A stretch of DNA of 64,000 bases from an uncultured Lachnospiraceae bacterium (lineage in GTDB: Bacteria > Bacillota > Clostridia > Lachnospirales > Lachnospiraceae). The position numbers and the translations under genes were made by a program. The notes under the pieces were generated by a model, which was not told where the DNA came from, did no database searches, and saw only the letters and a list, made by a program, of their open reading frames with translations. Position 1 is the first letter of the stretch. Each line of letters opens with the position of its first letter. The DNA is taken from assembly GCA_934339135.1 (NCBI GenBank), contig CAKRHP010000006.1:1-64000 (forward strand), written 5' to 3'. Positions 52,536 to 60,844 of this stretch are shown piece by piece.

Positions 52536-52931
52536 CTATTCTACACTGTCCACGATCCAGGTCTTCTTATTCTCTGTATGACAATACACCACAAACCCCT
52601 CGTATTTGGCAATGCCGTCATACTCGTTTTCATAGTAGCAGCTTGCCGCCTTGGAAAGCTTTTTGTATTTGCCAATCGCCTTAACAAGACTGCTTAGCTT
52701 TTTTCCAATATATTTTTTGGCTTTTTTCTTATTTTGTTTGATCTTTTTCTGAGCCTTTGTATTCTTTTTGCCCTTTGTCGCAGACTGTGTCGTCGTGGTT
52801 GTGGCACGTTTTGCAGCACTTGCACACATCACCTGCTGTGGTATCATGACAATCTCCTTTGCCGGAATTGTCAGACTGCCAAGCAGCGTACACACGATCG
52901 TCCCTGCAAGTACGATCTTCTTCCTCTTCAT
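52536..52931 (-). CDS. Small secreted basic protein
   Basis: 131 residues with a signal peptide (MKRKKIVLAGTIVCTLLGSL), then a Thr- and Lys-rich stretch (KRATTTTTQSATKGKKN, KKIKQNKKKAKKY) and a C-terminal folded-looking part ending WIVDSVE. No family recognised. It lies 13 bases upstream of the transglutaminase-like gene and is probably exported with it. Confidence 0.7.
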   Translation of the reverse strand: MKRKKIVLAGTIVCTLLGSLTIPAKEIVMIPQQVMCASAAKRATTTTTQSATKGKKNTKAQKKIKQNKKKAKKYIGKKLSSLVKAIGKYKKLSKAASCYYENEYDGIAKYEGFVVYCHTENKKTWIVDSVE

Positions 52932-52973
52932 CGCTTGATCCCCTCTTACTTTTCAATATTTACCCTATTTTAT

Positions 52974-54443
52974 TTATGTTACCACATATTTCCCCAGAAA
53001 TCCAGTTGTATAATAGCTTCCATCCTTTTTTGTAATGACCTCGATCTGATATCGGTCACGGGGCAGGGAGGATGTATCTATATAGGCGCCATAGCTATAC
53101 GCCCGGTCCGCTTTTTCGTCCATGGGATCATATACCGACGGAAAGGCTTCAAACATCAGAAGATTCTTTTTTCCATACATACTGATATAAATTTCTGAAT
53201 CATCATCCGTCCACCGTTTGTCTGTCTCTCCGGAGATCCGGAGCACACCATCCGTTCCGGTCACCTCCCGCATCTCCATCGTGGCTGCAGTTTTTCCGGT
53301 CTCCTGCACATCCTGATCAAATGCCACACCCGGAGCCATCATATAAGGAACTCCCTCCAGTAATGTCGGAATCTGCCTCTGTGCCAGTTCGATCACTACA
53401 TCGTCTGCCTTATAAGCATCCACCAGACTTAAATCGTATGGCACCTCCTTTGTGAAATATCCCTTCAAATACTCCTGCGCCATAAAGGGAACCAGTGCAT
53501 TTCCAAAGGAATCCCGGTACATCACCAGACTTTTATGCCTCTTCTGCTTTTTCTGTTTCTCTTTCACAGCATTCTTCTGATCATCCTTTTGCGTCTGATT
53601 TTCTGTCTGAATCTCCATCTGCTCGGTGGAAGTAACATTATTGACATATTCATACGTCCACGGACGATCGTAGATCGCATTCCAGTCCTTTTTCCGGCTT
53701 TTCGGAAAAAGCATCCCCTGAAGGTCACCGGAAAAATTTTTCTTCCAGAGATAGGATTCATTTTCATAATGAATATGATCTTTTCCAAAATAATCCAGTA
53801 ATGTTTCACAGGCGATGGATGCTCCCAGATTATTCCAATGGGTGTCCAATTTATGGTACACCTGGTTTTTCCCCTTCCGAAGAGGTGTCCGCAGATCCAC
53901 GTAATGAACCTTTTGCTTTTTCATTTCTGCGATCAGGTGCTCCAGGTTCCCCTCGCCGCTTCCAGCCTCAAAACGATCCGGCATGTATTTTCCATAGAGG
54001 GTGTTCTTGTTGGGTGCCACGGTAAATGCAAACTCCGCCCCCTGCAGCTCTACACCCTGTTCTATCAGGCGCACTACGGTGGCACAATTATGAATTTCCC
54101 GGCCCGACAAAAGATTCCTCTTCTGATAATCATTCATGGTCTCCTGAAAAAACAACCATCCCTTCTTTCCCACGATGACCTTCTCGTTAGCGGAGCTGTG
54201 AAAGATCCCTGCTTTTATCCCGGCATCTGCTGTGATCATTTCCTGGCGGAATGCAAAATGATCTGCCACATAATCGGTAATACCCTGAAAAAATCCGGTA
54301 TTGATCCTGCCATTCCGGATCAGCGGAGGCAGTGCTTCCTCATGCTTTTTCTCTATGCTAAGATCCGCATGATAAACGCTCATCCCCACAAATGGGATCA
54401 ACAGAATGAGAAAAAACACAGCAATAAATATTCTTTTTTTCAT
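52974..54443 (-). CDS. AlgX/AlgJ-type SGNH-like acetyltransferase (DHHW-like)
   Basis: Single N-terminal membrane anchor, then an extracytoplasmic SGNH-hydrolase-like domain of the AlgJ/AlgX kind: KVIVGKKGWLFF near the start, KLDTHWNNLGA, and the nucleophile block YRDSFGNALVPF. Such proteins take acetyl groups passed across the membrane by an MBOAT protein and O-acetylate a surface polymer. The MBOAT gene lies just upstream in the same operon. There is a Gln/Lys-rich insertion near residues 270-295 (TENQTQKDDQKN...). Confidence 0.85.
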   Translation of the reverse strand: MKKRIFIAVFFLILLIPFVGMSVYHADLSIEKKHEEALPPLIRNGRINTGFFQGITDYVADHFAFRQEMITADAGIKAGIFHSSANEKVIVGKKGWLFFQETMNDYQKRNLLSGREIHNCATVVRLIEQGVELQGAEFAFTVAPNKNTLYGKYMPDRFEAGSGEGNLEHLIAEMKKQKVHYVDLRTPLRKGKNQVYHKLDTHWNNLGASIACETLLDYFGKDHIHYENESYLWKKNFSGDLQGMLFPKSRKKDWNAIYDRPWTYEYVNNVTSTEQMEIQTENQTQKDDQKNAVKEKQKKQKRHKSLVMYRDSFGNALVPFMAQEYLKGYFTKEVPYDLSLVDAYKADDVVIELAQRQIPTLLEGVPYMMAPGVAFDQDVQETGKTAATMEMREVTGTDGVLRISGETDKRWTDDDSEIYISMYGKKNLLMFEAFPSVYDPMDEKADRAYSYGAYIDTSSLPRDRYQIEVITKKDGSYYTTGFLGKYVVT

Positions 54444-54505
54444 TCACAGCTCCTTTCCTCTGCATCCCGGAAACAATTACAAGCTCTGGTCCGCCAGACA
54501 CATGC

Positions 54506-55924
54506 TTAAAAACGAAAATAAATAAACGGATTATACGCCGCCGATGCCAGACTGCAGACGCAGATCAAAAACAACAGAAGCACTCCCACATAACGCAGAT
54601 TTTCCCATGCCACGCTGTGAGCCTCCCGCCATTTTGATGATTTCCGGGCAAGCTTTCCCGTCACCGGATAGGAAAATAAAATACCTGCAATCAGCAGTGC
54701 TATGGTATAACCGTCCAGCCGCTCCAGAATAAACTGTCTTGATGACACATCCCAGAAAAAATTGCCAAACATTGTCCGGATCATCTGCCACCCATATGCA
54801 GCGGTATCTGCCCGAAACATCACAAACGCTGTCACGGCAATGATCCAGGTATAGAGATTTCCGATCCACTTAAATCGACATTTGCGGATCGGCAGGATCG
54901 TATCCTCCAGCACATTCATCACACCATGGATCATGCCCCAGATCACAAAAGTCCAGTTGGCACCATGCCAGATACCCGTCAAAAAGAAAACGATCAGCTT
55001 ATTACACTCTGTCCGCAGCTTTCCTTTTCGGTTTCCTCCCAGTGGAATATAGACATATTCCTTAAACCATGAGGACAGAGAAATATGCCATCTTCTCCAG
55101 AAGCCATGAATACTGTCCGCACTGTACGGATGGTCGAAATTTTCCTGAAAATGAAATCCAAACATAGACGCCAGCCCGATCGCCATGTCCGAATATCCAC
55201 TAAAATCATAAAAAATCTGTAAGGCATAGCATATGGCTCCCAGCCATGCCACCGCCATACTGTACTGTCCAATATTCAGTTCAAACACCTGATCTGCGAT
55301 CCGTCCAAGTCCATTGGCAAGGAGAAGCTTTTTGGCCAGTCCTTTCACAAAACGACAGATGCCCTCCACCACACCGTCTGTAGTGATCGTCCGTTGGTTA
55401 AGCTGTGTTTTGATCTCTCCCCAGCGCACAATGGGTCCGGCAATAAGCTGTGGAAAGAAAGATATGTAAAGCAGCACCTTCATAAAGCTTTTCTGGCACA
55501 TATCCCGATTTCGGTACACATCGATCACATAGGACATTGCCTGAAAGGTGAAAAATGAAATACCCACCGGAAGTGCAATCTCCGGTACATTGAAGTGTGA
55601 TCCGGCCATATGATTGATATTTTCCACGAGAAATCCGGCATACTTAAATGTTCCCAGAATAACCAGATTACACAGTACGGAAGCCGCCAGCAGAAAACGC
55701 CGGATTCCCTGTCTCTCTGCTGCTGCCAGCCCCCTGCCAAATCCGTAATTCATGGCAGCCGATGCGATCATCAGGAAAACGTATACCGGTTCCCCAAAGG
55801 CATAAAAGATCAGACTCGCTGCGGTCAGAAATAGATTTTTCGCCCACAGGGGACGGATCAGCAGATTTCCCAGAAATACCACCGGAAGAAATATAAATAA
55901 AAATATTGCAGAACTAAATACCAT
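54506..55924 (-). CDS. MBOAT-family O-acyltransferase (AlgI/DltB-like)
   Basis: Polytopic membrane acyltransferase of 472 residues with motifs YVIDVYRN, FPQLIAGPIVRW, FYDFSGYSDMAIGLASMFGF, FWRRWHISLSSWFKEYVYIPLGGNRKG and the catalytic His in LTGIWHGANWTFVIWG. It transfers acyl groups across the membrane for the AlgX-like partner encoded next. I start at the ATG behind AAAGGATA rather than an upstream codon. Which polymer is modified cannot be read from the sequence. Confidence 0.93.
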   Translation of the reverse strand: MVFSSAIFLFIFLPVVFLGNLLIRPLWAKNLFLTAASLIFYAFGEPVYVFLMIASAAMNYGFGRGLAAAERQGIRRFLLAASVLCNLVILGTFKYAGFLVENINHMAGSHFNVPEIALPVGISFFTFQAMSYVIDVYRNRDMCQKSFMKVLLYISFFPQLIAGPIVRWGEIKTQLNQRTITTDGVVEGICRFVKGLAKKLLLANGLGRIADQVFELNIGQYSMAVAWLGAICYALQIFYDFSGYSDMAIGLASMFGFHFQENFDHPYSADSIHGFWRRWHISLSSWFKEYVYIPLGGNRKGKLRTECNKLIVFFLTGIWHGANWTFVIWGMIHGVMNVLEDTILPIRKCRFKWIGNLYTWIIAVTAFVMFRADTAAYGWQMIRTMFGNFFWDVSSRQFILERLDGYTIALLIAGILFSYPVTGKLARKSSKWREAHSVAWENLRYVGVLLLFLICVCSLASAAYNPFIYFRF

Positions 55925-55954
55925 GTTGTATCCTTTCCACATTTATTATATAGG

Positions 55955-55981
55955 ACAAAAAGAGCCCCGAAGGACTCTTCT
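55955..55981 (-). terminator. Intrinsic terminator of the infC-rpmI-rplT operon
   Basis: On the minus strand an AAGAGTCC-TTCG-GGGCTCTT hairpin with a UUCG tetraloop and a following T run, about 60 bases after the rplT stop. Confidence 0.85.
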
Positions 55982-56039
55982 TGTATATGCTTCAAAATCA
56001 AAATATCATAAATATTCCAACTCAGATATTATTCATTCA

Positions 56040-56396
56040 TTAGGCAAGCTTGCTCTTAGCAACCTCAACGAGAGAAGCGAATCCCTCAGGATCAGAGATA
56101 GCCATCTCAGAAAGCATCTTTCTGTTGATGTCAATCTGGGCCAGCTTCAGACCATACATGAACTTGCTGTATGAAAGACCGTTCAGTCTTGCTGCTGCGT
56201 TGATACGAGCGATCCAGAGACGTCTGAACTGTCTCTTCTTCTCTTTTCTACCTGCGAAAGAGGAAGTCAGGGCTCTCATTACAGACTGCTTTGCTACTCT
56301 ATACTGCTTAGATCTTGCTCCTCTATATCCCTTTGCAAGCTTTAAAACTCTATTGTGTTTCTTCTTTGCATTTAATCCGCCTTTAATACGTGCCAT
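56040..56396 (-). CDS. rplT: 50S ribosomal protein L20
   Basis: 118 residues matching L20 throughout ([36 protein letters not shown]). It binds 23S rRNA early in 50S assembly, and in Firmicutes it also represses its own operon through the infC leader. Last gene of infC-rpmI-rplT. Confidence 0.97.
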   Translation of the reverse strand: MARIKGGLNAKKKHNRVLKLAKGYRGARSKQYRVAKQSVMRALTSSFAGRKEKKRQFRRLWIARINAAARLNGLSYSKFMYGLKLAQIDINRKMLSEMAISDPEGFASLVEVAKSKLA

Positions 56397-56414
56397 TTGT
56401 CTTTCCTCCTTAAA

Positions 56415-56615
56415 TTATTTAGAATATGGTAAAATGCGCTTCATCATCTTTGCGTTTGTTGCATCTACCTCTACAGCTTTTCTCAGGTTTCTCTTTCTCT
56501 TTGTAGACTTCTTATTCAGGATGTGGCTCTTGTAAGCCTTCATCTTCATGAGCTTTCCTGTTCCTGTAGTTTTGAAACGCTTTGCAGCTGCGCGCTTTGT
56601 TTTCATTTTTGGCAT
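56415..56615 (-). CDS. rpmI: 50S ribosomal protein L35
   Basis: 66 residues, [21 protein letters not shown] and the basic [12 protein letters not shown] stretch typical of L35. Between infC and rplT in the conserved order, with GGAGG before the ATG. Confidence 0.97.
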   Translation of the reverse strand: MPKMKTKRAAAKRFKTTGTGKLMKMKAYKSHILNKKSTKRKRNLRKAVEVDATNAKMMKRILPYSK

Positions 56616-56719
56616 GATAGTTTCCTCCTTATTTGCATAATATTTATAATCTGGCGTATCTGCATCGGCAGTACACCGCCTTGAAAGCCTTGCTCACCGT
56701 ATGACCGGTCAGCCAATCT

Positions 56720-57229
56720 TTACTGCCTCTTCTCTGATAAGAACATTACCATGGTACGGCCTTCCATCTTGGCAGGCTTATCCACAACAGCAATATCCTC
56801 CAGCTTCTCGTAAAAGCTGTCCAGAATCTGTTTACTATAATTGATATGTGCAAGCTCACGACCACGGAAACGAAGGGATACCTTTACACGATCACCCTTG
56901 CTCAGGAATTTTCTCGCCTGATTTGCTTTTGTATTCAGGTCGTTTACATCAATGTTTGGAGACAAACGAATTTCTTTTACTTCCATTGTTCTCTGCTTTT
57001 TCTTTGCCTCTTTCTCACGACGTGCCTGTTCATAACGGTACTTTCCGTAATCAACGATCTTGCATACCGGAGGCTTTGCATTTGGTGCAATCTTGACCAG
57101 ATCAAGATCTGCTTCTCTTGCAAGCTTCATGGCATCTCTTGCCGACATAATTCCTAACTGTTCCCCATCCTCGCCGATCAGACGAATCTCTCTGTCTCTG
57201 ATCTGCTCATTTACTGCTGTCCTACTAAT
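56720..57229 (-). CDS. infC: Translation initiation factor IF-3, AUU start
   Basis: IF-3 binds the 30S subunit and rejects non-canonical start codons. The protein body is typical: NEQIRDREIRLIGEDGEQLGI, the linker helix YRYEQARREKEAKKKQ, and the C-terminal KEIRLSPNIDVNDLNTK...LSKGDRVKVSLRFRGREL. I place the start at ATT (57227-57229), nine bases after GGAGG. ATG-initiated versions would require a long unconserved extension, and AUU initiation of infC is the known basis of its autoregulation. 169 residues results, a normal length. Confidence 0.93.
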   Translation of the reverse strand: MSRTAVNEQIRDREIRLIGEDGEQLGIMSARDAMKLAREADLDLVKIAPNAKPPVCKIVDYGKYRYEQARREKEAKKKQRTMEVKEIRLSPNIDVNDLNTKANQARKFLSKGDRVKVSLRFRGRELAHINYSKQILDSFYEKLEDIAVVDKPAKMEGRTMVMFLSEKRQ

Positions 57230-57250
57230 GTTCCTGCACCTCCATACATT

Positions 57251-57281
57251 AAAAAAGTGGATAAGCAAAGCTTTATCCACT
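57251..57281 (-). terminator. Attenuator terminator in the infC leader
   Basis: On the minus strand AGTGGATAAAGC pairs with GCTTATCCACT and is followed by six T, only 10 bases before the infC ribosome-binding site. An upstream ATCCACT (57354-57360) can pair with the 5' arm AGTGGAT as an antiterminator. Confidence 0.8.
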
Positions 57282-57430
57282 GATCCTGTCAAAATCACGT
57301 TGCGGTGATTGATGTCATTATTTAACCCGAGTCACTTCCTGTGCTAAGGTGAGAGTGGATTTCTCTGCTTTGTTGTTATTTATCTGTTGTGACCGTAGCA
57401 CATCAATGTGTGAATTCAGCACAACATAAA
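57282..57430 (-). promoter_or_regulatory. L20/IF-3-type leader with antiterminator
   Basis: About 150 bases of leader RNA between the promoter and the attenuator. Segments such as GTGCTACGGTCAC and TTAGCACAGGAAGTGAC could pair with each other, and ATCCACT competes with the terminator. Position, operon and architecture fit the ribosomal protein L20 leader of Firmicutes; I could not check it against the family model. Confidence 0.6.
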
Positions 57431-57432
57431 GA

Positions 57433-57461
57433 ATATTATCATATGATTTTTTATTTGTCAA
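57433..57461 (-). promoter_or_regulatory. Predicted promoter of infC-rpmI-rplT
   Basis: -35 TTGACA (57456-57461, minus strand), 17-base spacer and -10 TAATAT (57433-57438). The -35 overlaps the stop region of the upstream gene. Confidence 0.65.
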
Positions 57462-58683
57462 GCACTTCTTTCAGGATTTCCTGACCAAATTCACTTTCCT
57501 CTACAACCTTGCGGATATGCTGCTCGTAATCCTCTTTGGTGTCTGTATTATACTTGATCTGCTCCCGGAGCTTCTGGCGTCTCTGGTTGAGATCGTGACG
57601 GATCTCTACCATCTCCCGGTCATCTAAGATCGCATAGGTCTGTACCAGCCATACCTCCGTATCATTCACACCATAACTGTCCAGAAGACGCTGCAGGGAA
57701 TCATTGCTTTTGCTGAGCTGTTCGGTATTGTCCCGGAATCGCCGCTCGTATTCCTTGGTCTTGCAGTATTCTCCCCAGAGATTTTCAAAATCCGCGGCAT
57801 TCCTGACGCCAAATTTTTCCCGGTTATAGTCCAACACACTGACGTTGTTGACATATTTGATCTTTGTCCGGTTCAAAAGCTCCACAGCTTTGTTGTACTT
57901 TTTGTCGGAAACAGCGATCTCGTACCTGTTTTTGTTGGACTCCGTAAAGATCACAACCGCAGCGACAGCAGCCAGAGCCAGTGTCCCAATATACGGATAG
58001 GTCATATTACTGTCCAGATTAAAGTACAGTATAATGAAAAGAACGATCAGAGAGCCGATCAGTACAGAAATGCCTTTGGCAAGCTTTTTCAGAAAATCCT
58101 GCCGTTCCATGATCTCTCTCCTGCTCTCCCGGATATATGCCTTTTCTGCCTCCAGATGGCGGATATCACTGTCGATCGCCTTCTGATACATTTCATTCTG
58201 ATACATTTTTTTGATCTCGTCGATCAGATCATCCTGATACCGGTCGAACCGGCGCATCTGGCGTTCCGTGATCGTAAGAGTTCTGTTTTTATATTGATTA
58301 CGCTCCTGCAGAAGTCTCTGGATCCTTTTGCAAAGCTCCAGAAGAGACTTTCTGTCCTCTCCGGCGATCCGGTCAATCTTCTGGATATCCGTCAGATATT
58401 CCGTAACCTGGGTATATTCTGTCTTTGCAATGCTGATCTGTTTCTCACAGTCCTTCACTGACTCACAGCAGTCATGGATATACCGTTTCTGTTCTGCCTT
58501 TCCCTTGGGAATGATATGCTCAGCCGCCAGCTCCTCCTGAGACAATCTGGCCGGCTCCTCTTCTGTTGCAGCCTTTCCCTCTGCATCCTCCGGAAAATTT
58601 TTCTCATCCACTGAGAACTCCTGCGCCGTTTTCTGCTGTTTTTGTTTTTTCTTTCGTTCTCTGATCCGGTTCCAAAAAGCCAT
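57451..58683 (-). CDS. Coiled-coil protein with paired membrane segments
   Basis: 410 residues. Long helical, charged stretches (about 60-190 and 255-405) flank two adjacent hydrophobic segments around 205-250 (ISVLIGSLIVLFIILYFNL and YIGTLALAAVAAVVIF). No family recognised. It is in a four-gene minus-strand run with the DUF5716- and DUF5717-type genes, a grouping I associate with Lachnospiraceae. A scaffold role at the membrane is only a guess. Confidence 0.7.
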   Translation of the reverse strand: MAFWNRIRERKKKQKQQKTAQEFSVDEKNFPEDAEGKAATEEEPARLSQEELAAEHIIPKGKAEQKRYIHDCCESVKDCEKQISIAKTEYTQVTEYLTDIQKIDRIAGEDRKSLLELCKRIQRLLQERNQYKNRTLTITERQMRRFDRYQDDLIDEIKKMYQNEMYQKAIDSDIRHLEAEKAYIRESRREIMERQDFLKKLAKGISVLIGSLIVLFIILYFNLDSNMTYPYIGTLALAAVAAVVIFTESNKNRYEIAVSDKKYNKAVELLNRTKIKYVNNVSVLDYNREKFGVRNAADFENLWGEYCKTKEYERRFRDNTEQLSKSNDSLQRLLDSYGVNDTEVWLVQTYAILDDREMVEIRHDLNQRRQKLREQIKYNTDTKEDYEQHIRKVVEESEFGQEILKEVLDK

Positions 58684-58717
58684 CTGTGCTGCCCCTTTCT
58701 TTTATGGGATTTTCTAT

Positions 58718-59554
58718 TTATGGAAGCATGCTTTTGCGGTATTCTGTCTTCCACTGGAAGATCAGCTCCTTCACTGCCTTTTCATAAGCTGGGTCCCCCT
58801 GCTCCTTCATCCTGCGGATACGCCGGACCATTTTACATTCCCTGCTGTCCACACTCTGCCGCAGTGCCTCCTCATACCGGGCATCCATAAAAGTCTGCTG
58901 CTCTCTGGTCACACCCATTTCTGCCGCAGCCTTTTCATATTCGTCCGGCATATCTCCCAGCTTCAGACAATACAGACAGGATTCCAATGCCTTCTGTGTT
59001 TTGGCATATTCATATGCCTTCTGAAATGCCTGGAATCCATGCCGGTATTCTCCCATACCGGCAAAAGCGGCTCCGAGCCGGTAATATAGATCCCCATATT
59101 CCTCCGATGATGCGTTGATCATATCCGGATTCTTTAAGATCCGTTCATACTCCTGCTTCGCTCTCTCCAGACTGCCGTTTTTCAGGTAGGTGTCCGCTTT
59201 GATCTTTTGCCTTCCCCGCAATGGCACATTGTGCGTCTGATCCATAATGGCGATCAGATCATTGATCTCTCTCTCCGTATAATAATCACAGCTGCAGCAC
59301 AGGGTCACCACAATATCCTTAAGATTATTATGATCCTCTCTCATCCGGTCCAGTTTATCTGCGGTCTCCGCCATACCGAGTTCATTACGGATCCAGTCTG
59401 CAAACGCTTTATCAAACACTTCCTCCTGCATCATATAGATGTTATTTCTAATGTAGTAGCAGACTTCCTCGATGGAATATACTTTTGTCTTCGTCATCGG
59501 AAAACAATACGGCTGCTTCGCAATGGCACTGCTGCATAATATTAATTTTCCCAT
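58718..59554 (-). CDS. Hypothetical TPR-like protein
   Basis: 278 residues, GGAGG before the ATG. The central part has TPR-like helical pairs (IKADTYLKNGSLERAKQEYERILK, YYRLGAAFAGMGEYRHGFQAFQKAYEYA). The C-terminal tail is basic and rich in Arg/Lys. No catalytic motif. The N-terminus holds cysteine-bearing segments (LCCSCDYYTEREINDLIAIM). Co-oriented and closely packed with DUF5716- and DUF5717-type genes. Confidence 0.7.
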   Translation of the reverse strand: MGKLILCSSAIAKQPYCFPMTKTKVYSIEEVCYYIRNNIYMMQEEVFDKAFADWIRNELGMAETADKLDRMREDHNNLKDIVVTLCCSCDYYTEREINDLIAIMDQTHNVPLRGRQKIKADTYLKNGSLERAKQEYERILKNPDMINASSEEYGDLYYRLGAAFAGMGEYRHGFQAFQKAYEYAKTQKALESCLYCLKLGDMPDEYEKAAAEMGVTREQQTFMDARYEEALRQSVDSRECKMVRRIRRMKEQGDPAYEKAVKELIFQWKTEYRKSMLP

Positions 59555-59575
59555 CCAATTCCTCCAATCTGCAAT

Positions 59576-60844
59576 TTATAAGCTGAGATAACGTTCCCAG
59601 ATCCGGTTGCTGGAAGGGCAAAACTCTCCAAAACCATCATCCTTTAACGTCACAATACAATGAGACGCATCCGCAAACCGAAGACGCAGAGTAAAACGTG
59701 TCATTTTATTGGGTCTCTCTTCAAAGCCCTCCAGGGACAAAAGATGTACCGTTGTTTCTCTCCGCAGCACATTCTGTGTCGTAAGCTGCAGTTCCTCCTC
59801 ACCGTCCGGAATAAAATCAACACTGACATCCACGTCCTTCCATGGTACGCCCGCTTTCACCAGAAGCACCTCCTGCATTCTGGCGTCACAGTATACCCTC
59901 AGTGAGATACTGGTATGCAGCATTTCCTGATCCAGGAACAGAAAATCCCCCATAACGCCTTCCCCGGCAAGTTCTCTGGCCGCAATACATGCCCCCTTGG
60001 TAAACAGATTGCCTCCCCTGAAAACTCGTCTGCCGTTACACAACTGGCTTAATGCCGTGTTGGCCCATTCCCCCTGAAAGCCTTCTCCCGTTACATAAAT
60101 CGTCGAAATCATCTGCTTATGCATCTGCGTATTGGCAAGGTTCACAAAAGCATATTCCATCTTGAAGCTGCTGTCGTGCTCCATCATATCCCAGTTGAGG
60201 CTCTGACTCAGATCCATCCGCTTGACACCGACGATATACGGAATATTTCTCCGGTCAATATGAATCTGGGAATAAAACAATCCATCCCGCCCAAATTCAA
60301 ATAATGCCACATCGCTAAGCCACAATTCCTTCTTCTGACTCAGAGCATAATACATATAACTCTGCTGGTGAAGCTGTATTACAAAACGGTCTTCTCCAAT
60401 GCCGATCTGATTCAATGCCCCCTTGATCGCCTCCACCAGATTGTCCGTTTTTTCGGACACAGATATAACCAGCTTCTTGATCGTTTCGCTTGGAAAATAT
60501 TCTTTCAGGCAACTCAGCACTTTAACAAAATAACGTACCAGCGTATCCACCGGTTCCAACTCCATATCACCGGAGATCACCTTATTGTGCCGGGATATCT
60601 GTTTTAGTATGTCCCGAAACAGGTACACATCTTCCCGTTCTGCCGCCAGGAGTGCTTCCGTGCCAAACAGCCACTCTTTTTTGACCGGCTGATAAGACAA
60701 GACGGTCGGACATTCATATTCTCTTTCTCTGCCCACCAGCCGCCCCACCGGAATCACTTTATCCATATCCCGGCGATAGCAGGAGATCTGCGTCGTATCA
60801 TCACACAGATCAACTCCCACCAGTACTTTTCTATCCTCGGTCAT
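59576..60844 (-). CDS. DUF5716-type actin/Hsp70-fold protein
   Basis: 422 residues with an ASKHA-like opening (VLVGVDLCDDTTQISCYRR) and later VALFEFGRDGLFYSQIHID, consistent with a nucleotide-binding Hsp70/actin fold. A C-terminal beta-rich part (FTLRLRFADASHCIVTLKDDGFGEF) resembles a substrate-binding domain. The DUF5716 label is from memory of the family. It overlaps the DUF5717-type gene by 14 bases, so the two proteins probably work together. Confidence 0.7.
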   Translation of the reverse strand: MTEDRKVLVGVDLCDDTTQISCYRRDMDKVIPVGRLVGREREYECPTVLSYQPVKKEWLFGTEALLAAEREDVYLFRDILKQISRHNKVISGDMELEPVDTLVRYFVKVLSCLKEYFPSETIKKLVISVSEKTDNLVEAIKGALNQIGIGEDRFVIQLHQQSYMYYALSQKKELWLSDVALFEFGRDGLFYSQIHIDRRNIPYIVGVKRMDLSQSLNWDMMEHDSSFKMEYAFVNLANTQMHKQMISTIYVTGEGFQGEWANTALSQLCNGRRVFRGGNLFTKGACIAARELAGEGVMGDFLFLDQEMLHTSISLRVYCDARMQEVLLVKAGVPWKDVDVSVDFIPDGEEELQLTTQNVLRRETTVHLLSLEGFEERPNKMTRFTLRLRFADASHCIVTLKDDGFGEFCPSSNRIWERYLSL

